Shown here: piece by piece, positions 22,713 through 23,583 of the stretch
How the letters are laid out: the number at the start of each line of letters is the position of its first letter
Position numbering within the stretch: the stretch's first letter is position 1
NCBI GenBank assembly: GCA_003241595.1
Contig: QFOU01000018.1
Location: 1-23,583 of the forward strand
DNA from: Pseudomonas fluorescens
GTDB lineage: Bacteria; Pseudomonadota; Alphaproteobacteria; UBA2136; UBA6156
Reading direction: 5' to 3'
DNA length: 23,583 bases
Notes under the pieces: generated by a model
What the model was told of the DNA's origin: nothing
What the model saw: the letters and a program-made list of their open reading frames with translations, nothing else
The model's database searches: none
Program-made: the position numbers and the translations under genes

Positions 22713-23159
22713 TCAGTAGTTCATCAGCTTGAAAGGCAGTTCCTTCGGGTCGGTGCCTCCGTCCAGCGTACGCAGAAAAGAGAACACGACAGGCCACGAT
22801 CGGATGAGGATCGTCACGTCCGAAAACAACGATTTCTTCGGCGGCTCAACGCTATATATATAAGCCTCAACTCGGTCGGCCAGCTTTTCCCAGTTGGGTG
22901 CCAGCAGAGGGGTAGGGCCTAGCAACGCTGTCTCCAGCATGGGGTTGCCCTTCACTTCAGAAATGAAACCTGAAATAGCTGCGCCAACGTTCTGCCCTTT
23001 CAGGTAGCCGTGGATCACAAAGCAACCAAGACCTAAGCCAAAACTGGCCCAGTTGCCGGTGTCCTTGTGCACAACCCTGAAGTACTGGCGTGTCCGGTAA
23101 GCTTCAGGAGCATTAAAAACCTCAAAAGGTTTTGTGTAGAGTTGTAGGCTTTGCGTCAT
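22713..23159 (-). CDS. Hypothetical protein, possible paralogue of the next gene upstream
   Basis: 148 residues from the ATG at 23159, which has GAGG 7 bases upstream; an in-frame ATG at 23222 lacks support. There is no signal peptide. The central region (about 37-70, ASFGLGLGCFVIHGYLKG) is mildly hydrophobic but too polar for a sure membrane helix. Features shared with the gene at 23232: FRVVHK near the start, APNW (87-90) and TILIR (116-120). I do not recognise the family. It lies 72 bases downstream of that gene and was probably cotranscribed with it, ending at the gatB-side terminator. Confidence 0.62.
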   Translation of the reverse strand: MTQSLQLYTKPFEVFNAPEAYRTRQYFRVVHKDTGNWASFGLGLGCFVIHGYLKGQNVGAAISGFISEVKGNPMLETALLGPTPLLAPNWEKLADRVEAYIYSVEPPKKSLFSDVTILIRSWPVVFSFLRTLDGGTDPKELPFKLMNY

Positions 23160-23231
23160 CGGTAGCCTCTTACGTTGCGCAAAAACAGAGTCAGAGCACG
23201 CCGTCAAAACGCCGTACTCCATGTCATGGAT

Positions 23232-23519
23232 TTACATCCCATACAGCTCGTAGCGGTCCTTGTAGTTCTCATCGCCCGCCACCTGACGTATCAATACCAA
23301 GATCTCACTGGGAAATCCGCCAGAAGCCGTTTTGGTCTTCTCACCAAGCTCCACCCAGTCGGGGGCGCTAAAAGCCTGTCCCTGATAGGAAATGCCAAGG
23401 GCAGAAGGCCTGCCTTTGGTATGCGTCGCAATGAAGGTCACTTCGTGCCGCGGCATTATCTTGTAAACAACGCGCAGCTTGCTCCTGTCCTCGCTCATTT
23501 CAGCGAATAGGTCAGCCAT
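23232..23519 (-). CDS. Hypothetical small protein
   Basis: 95 residues; GAGGT lies 5 bases before the ATG at 23519. It is soluble and mixed alpha/beta, with LRVVYK (15-20), SALGISYQGQAF (39-50), APDW (52-55) and LVLIR (74-78). The last three recur in the same order in the protein at 22713-23159, which is longer in its middle. I do not recognise the family. It is the first gene of a two-gene minus-strand unit; anything further upstream lies beyond the window edge. The remaining 64 bases to the right show nothing clear. Confidence 0.58.
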   Translation of the reverse strand: MADLFAEMSEDRSKLRVVYKIMPRHEVTFIATHTKGRPSALGISYQGQAFSAPDWVELGEKTKTASGGFPSEILVLIRQVAGDENYKDRYELYGM

Positions 23520-23583
23520 GTCCGACCTCAGTTTGAGCGTTTCCCCAAACGGGGCTGCAAAGGTATTGAAGAAGGGGGAAAAG

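Overview
The window reads as one contiguous chromosomal stretch of a GC-rich Gram-negative bacterium, most likely an alphaproteobacterium. The evidence is inference from content: a ruvX gene divergent from gatC, a 17-kDa-surface-antigen-like secreted protein, a J-domain protein with a Cys-rich N-terminus, and heavy use of GC-rich codons. I cannot name the genus. No rRNA, tRNA, CRISPR array, insertion sequence or integrase was seen.

Layout. Positions 1-1367 (+) hold the end of a pilus/type II secretion-like operon: two pseudopilin-like proteins with D-x-W-G motifs. At 1440-2798 (-) lies a flotillin gene whose upstream region carries three CCG-N3-CGG-like dyads, followed by a small secreted surface-antigen-like protein (2972-3385, -). 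At 3572-5422 (+) come a winged-helix regulator with a receiver-like domain lacking the phospho-acceptor Asp, a short A24 prepilin peptidase and a J-domain protein. Positions 5450-9016 (-) form a cluster: prfA and prmC (translation termination and its release-factor methyltransferase, start/stop overlapping), then two lipoprotein genes.

The middle (9205-14377) is more accessory. It has a membrane-anchored protein interrupted by an in-frame amber codon, rpsU, a UbiG-like methyltransferase converging with a glutaredoxin, an orphan VirB11/CpaF-family ATPase, an unknown gene with a hairpin-rich 5' part, and a Nudix-like protein with an altered Nudix box and a long C-terminal extension. Next come a class I photolyase, an unknown protein with its own sigma70-like promoter, and ruvX, all on the minus strand.

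Positions 17128-22655 (+) carry the tRNA-dependent amidotransferase genes gatC, gatA and gatB, spread through a seven-gene run: gatC, Nudix hydrolase, gatA, WrbA-like flavoprotein, NADPH-dependent FMN reductase, an AT-rich three-helix membrane protein, gatB. The right edge holds two small unknown genes on the minus strand that look like diverged tandem paralogues. Most transcription units end at clear rho-independent hairpins, several placed to serve converging genes.

No undescribed multi-gene system is proven here. The best leads are the amber-split gene at 9205-9930, the AT-rich gene inserted before gatB, the pseudo-receiver regulator next to the prepilin peptidase, and the pseudopilin-like protein with two D-P-W-G motifs.
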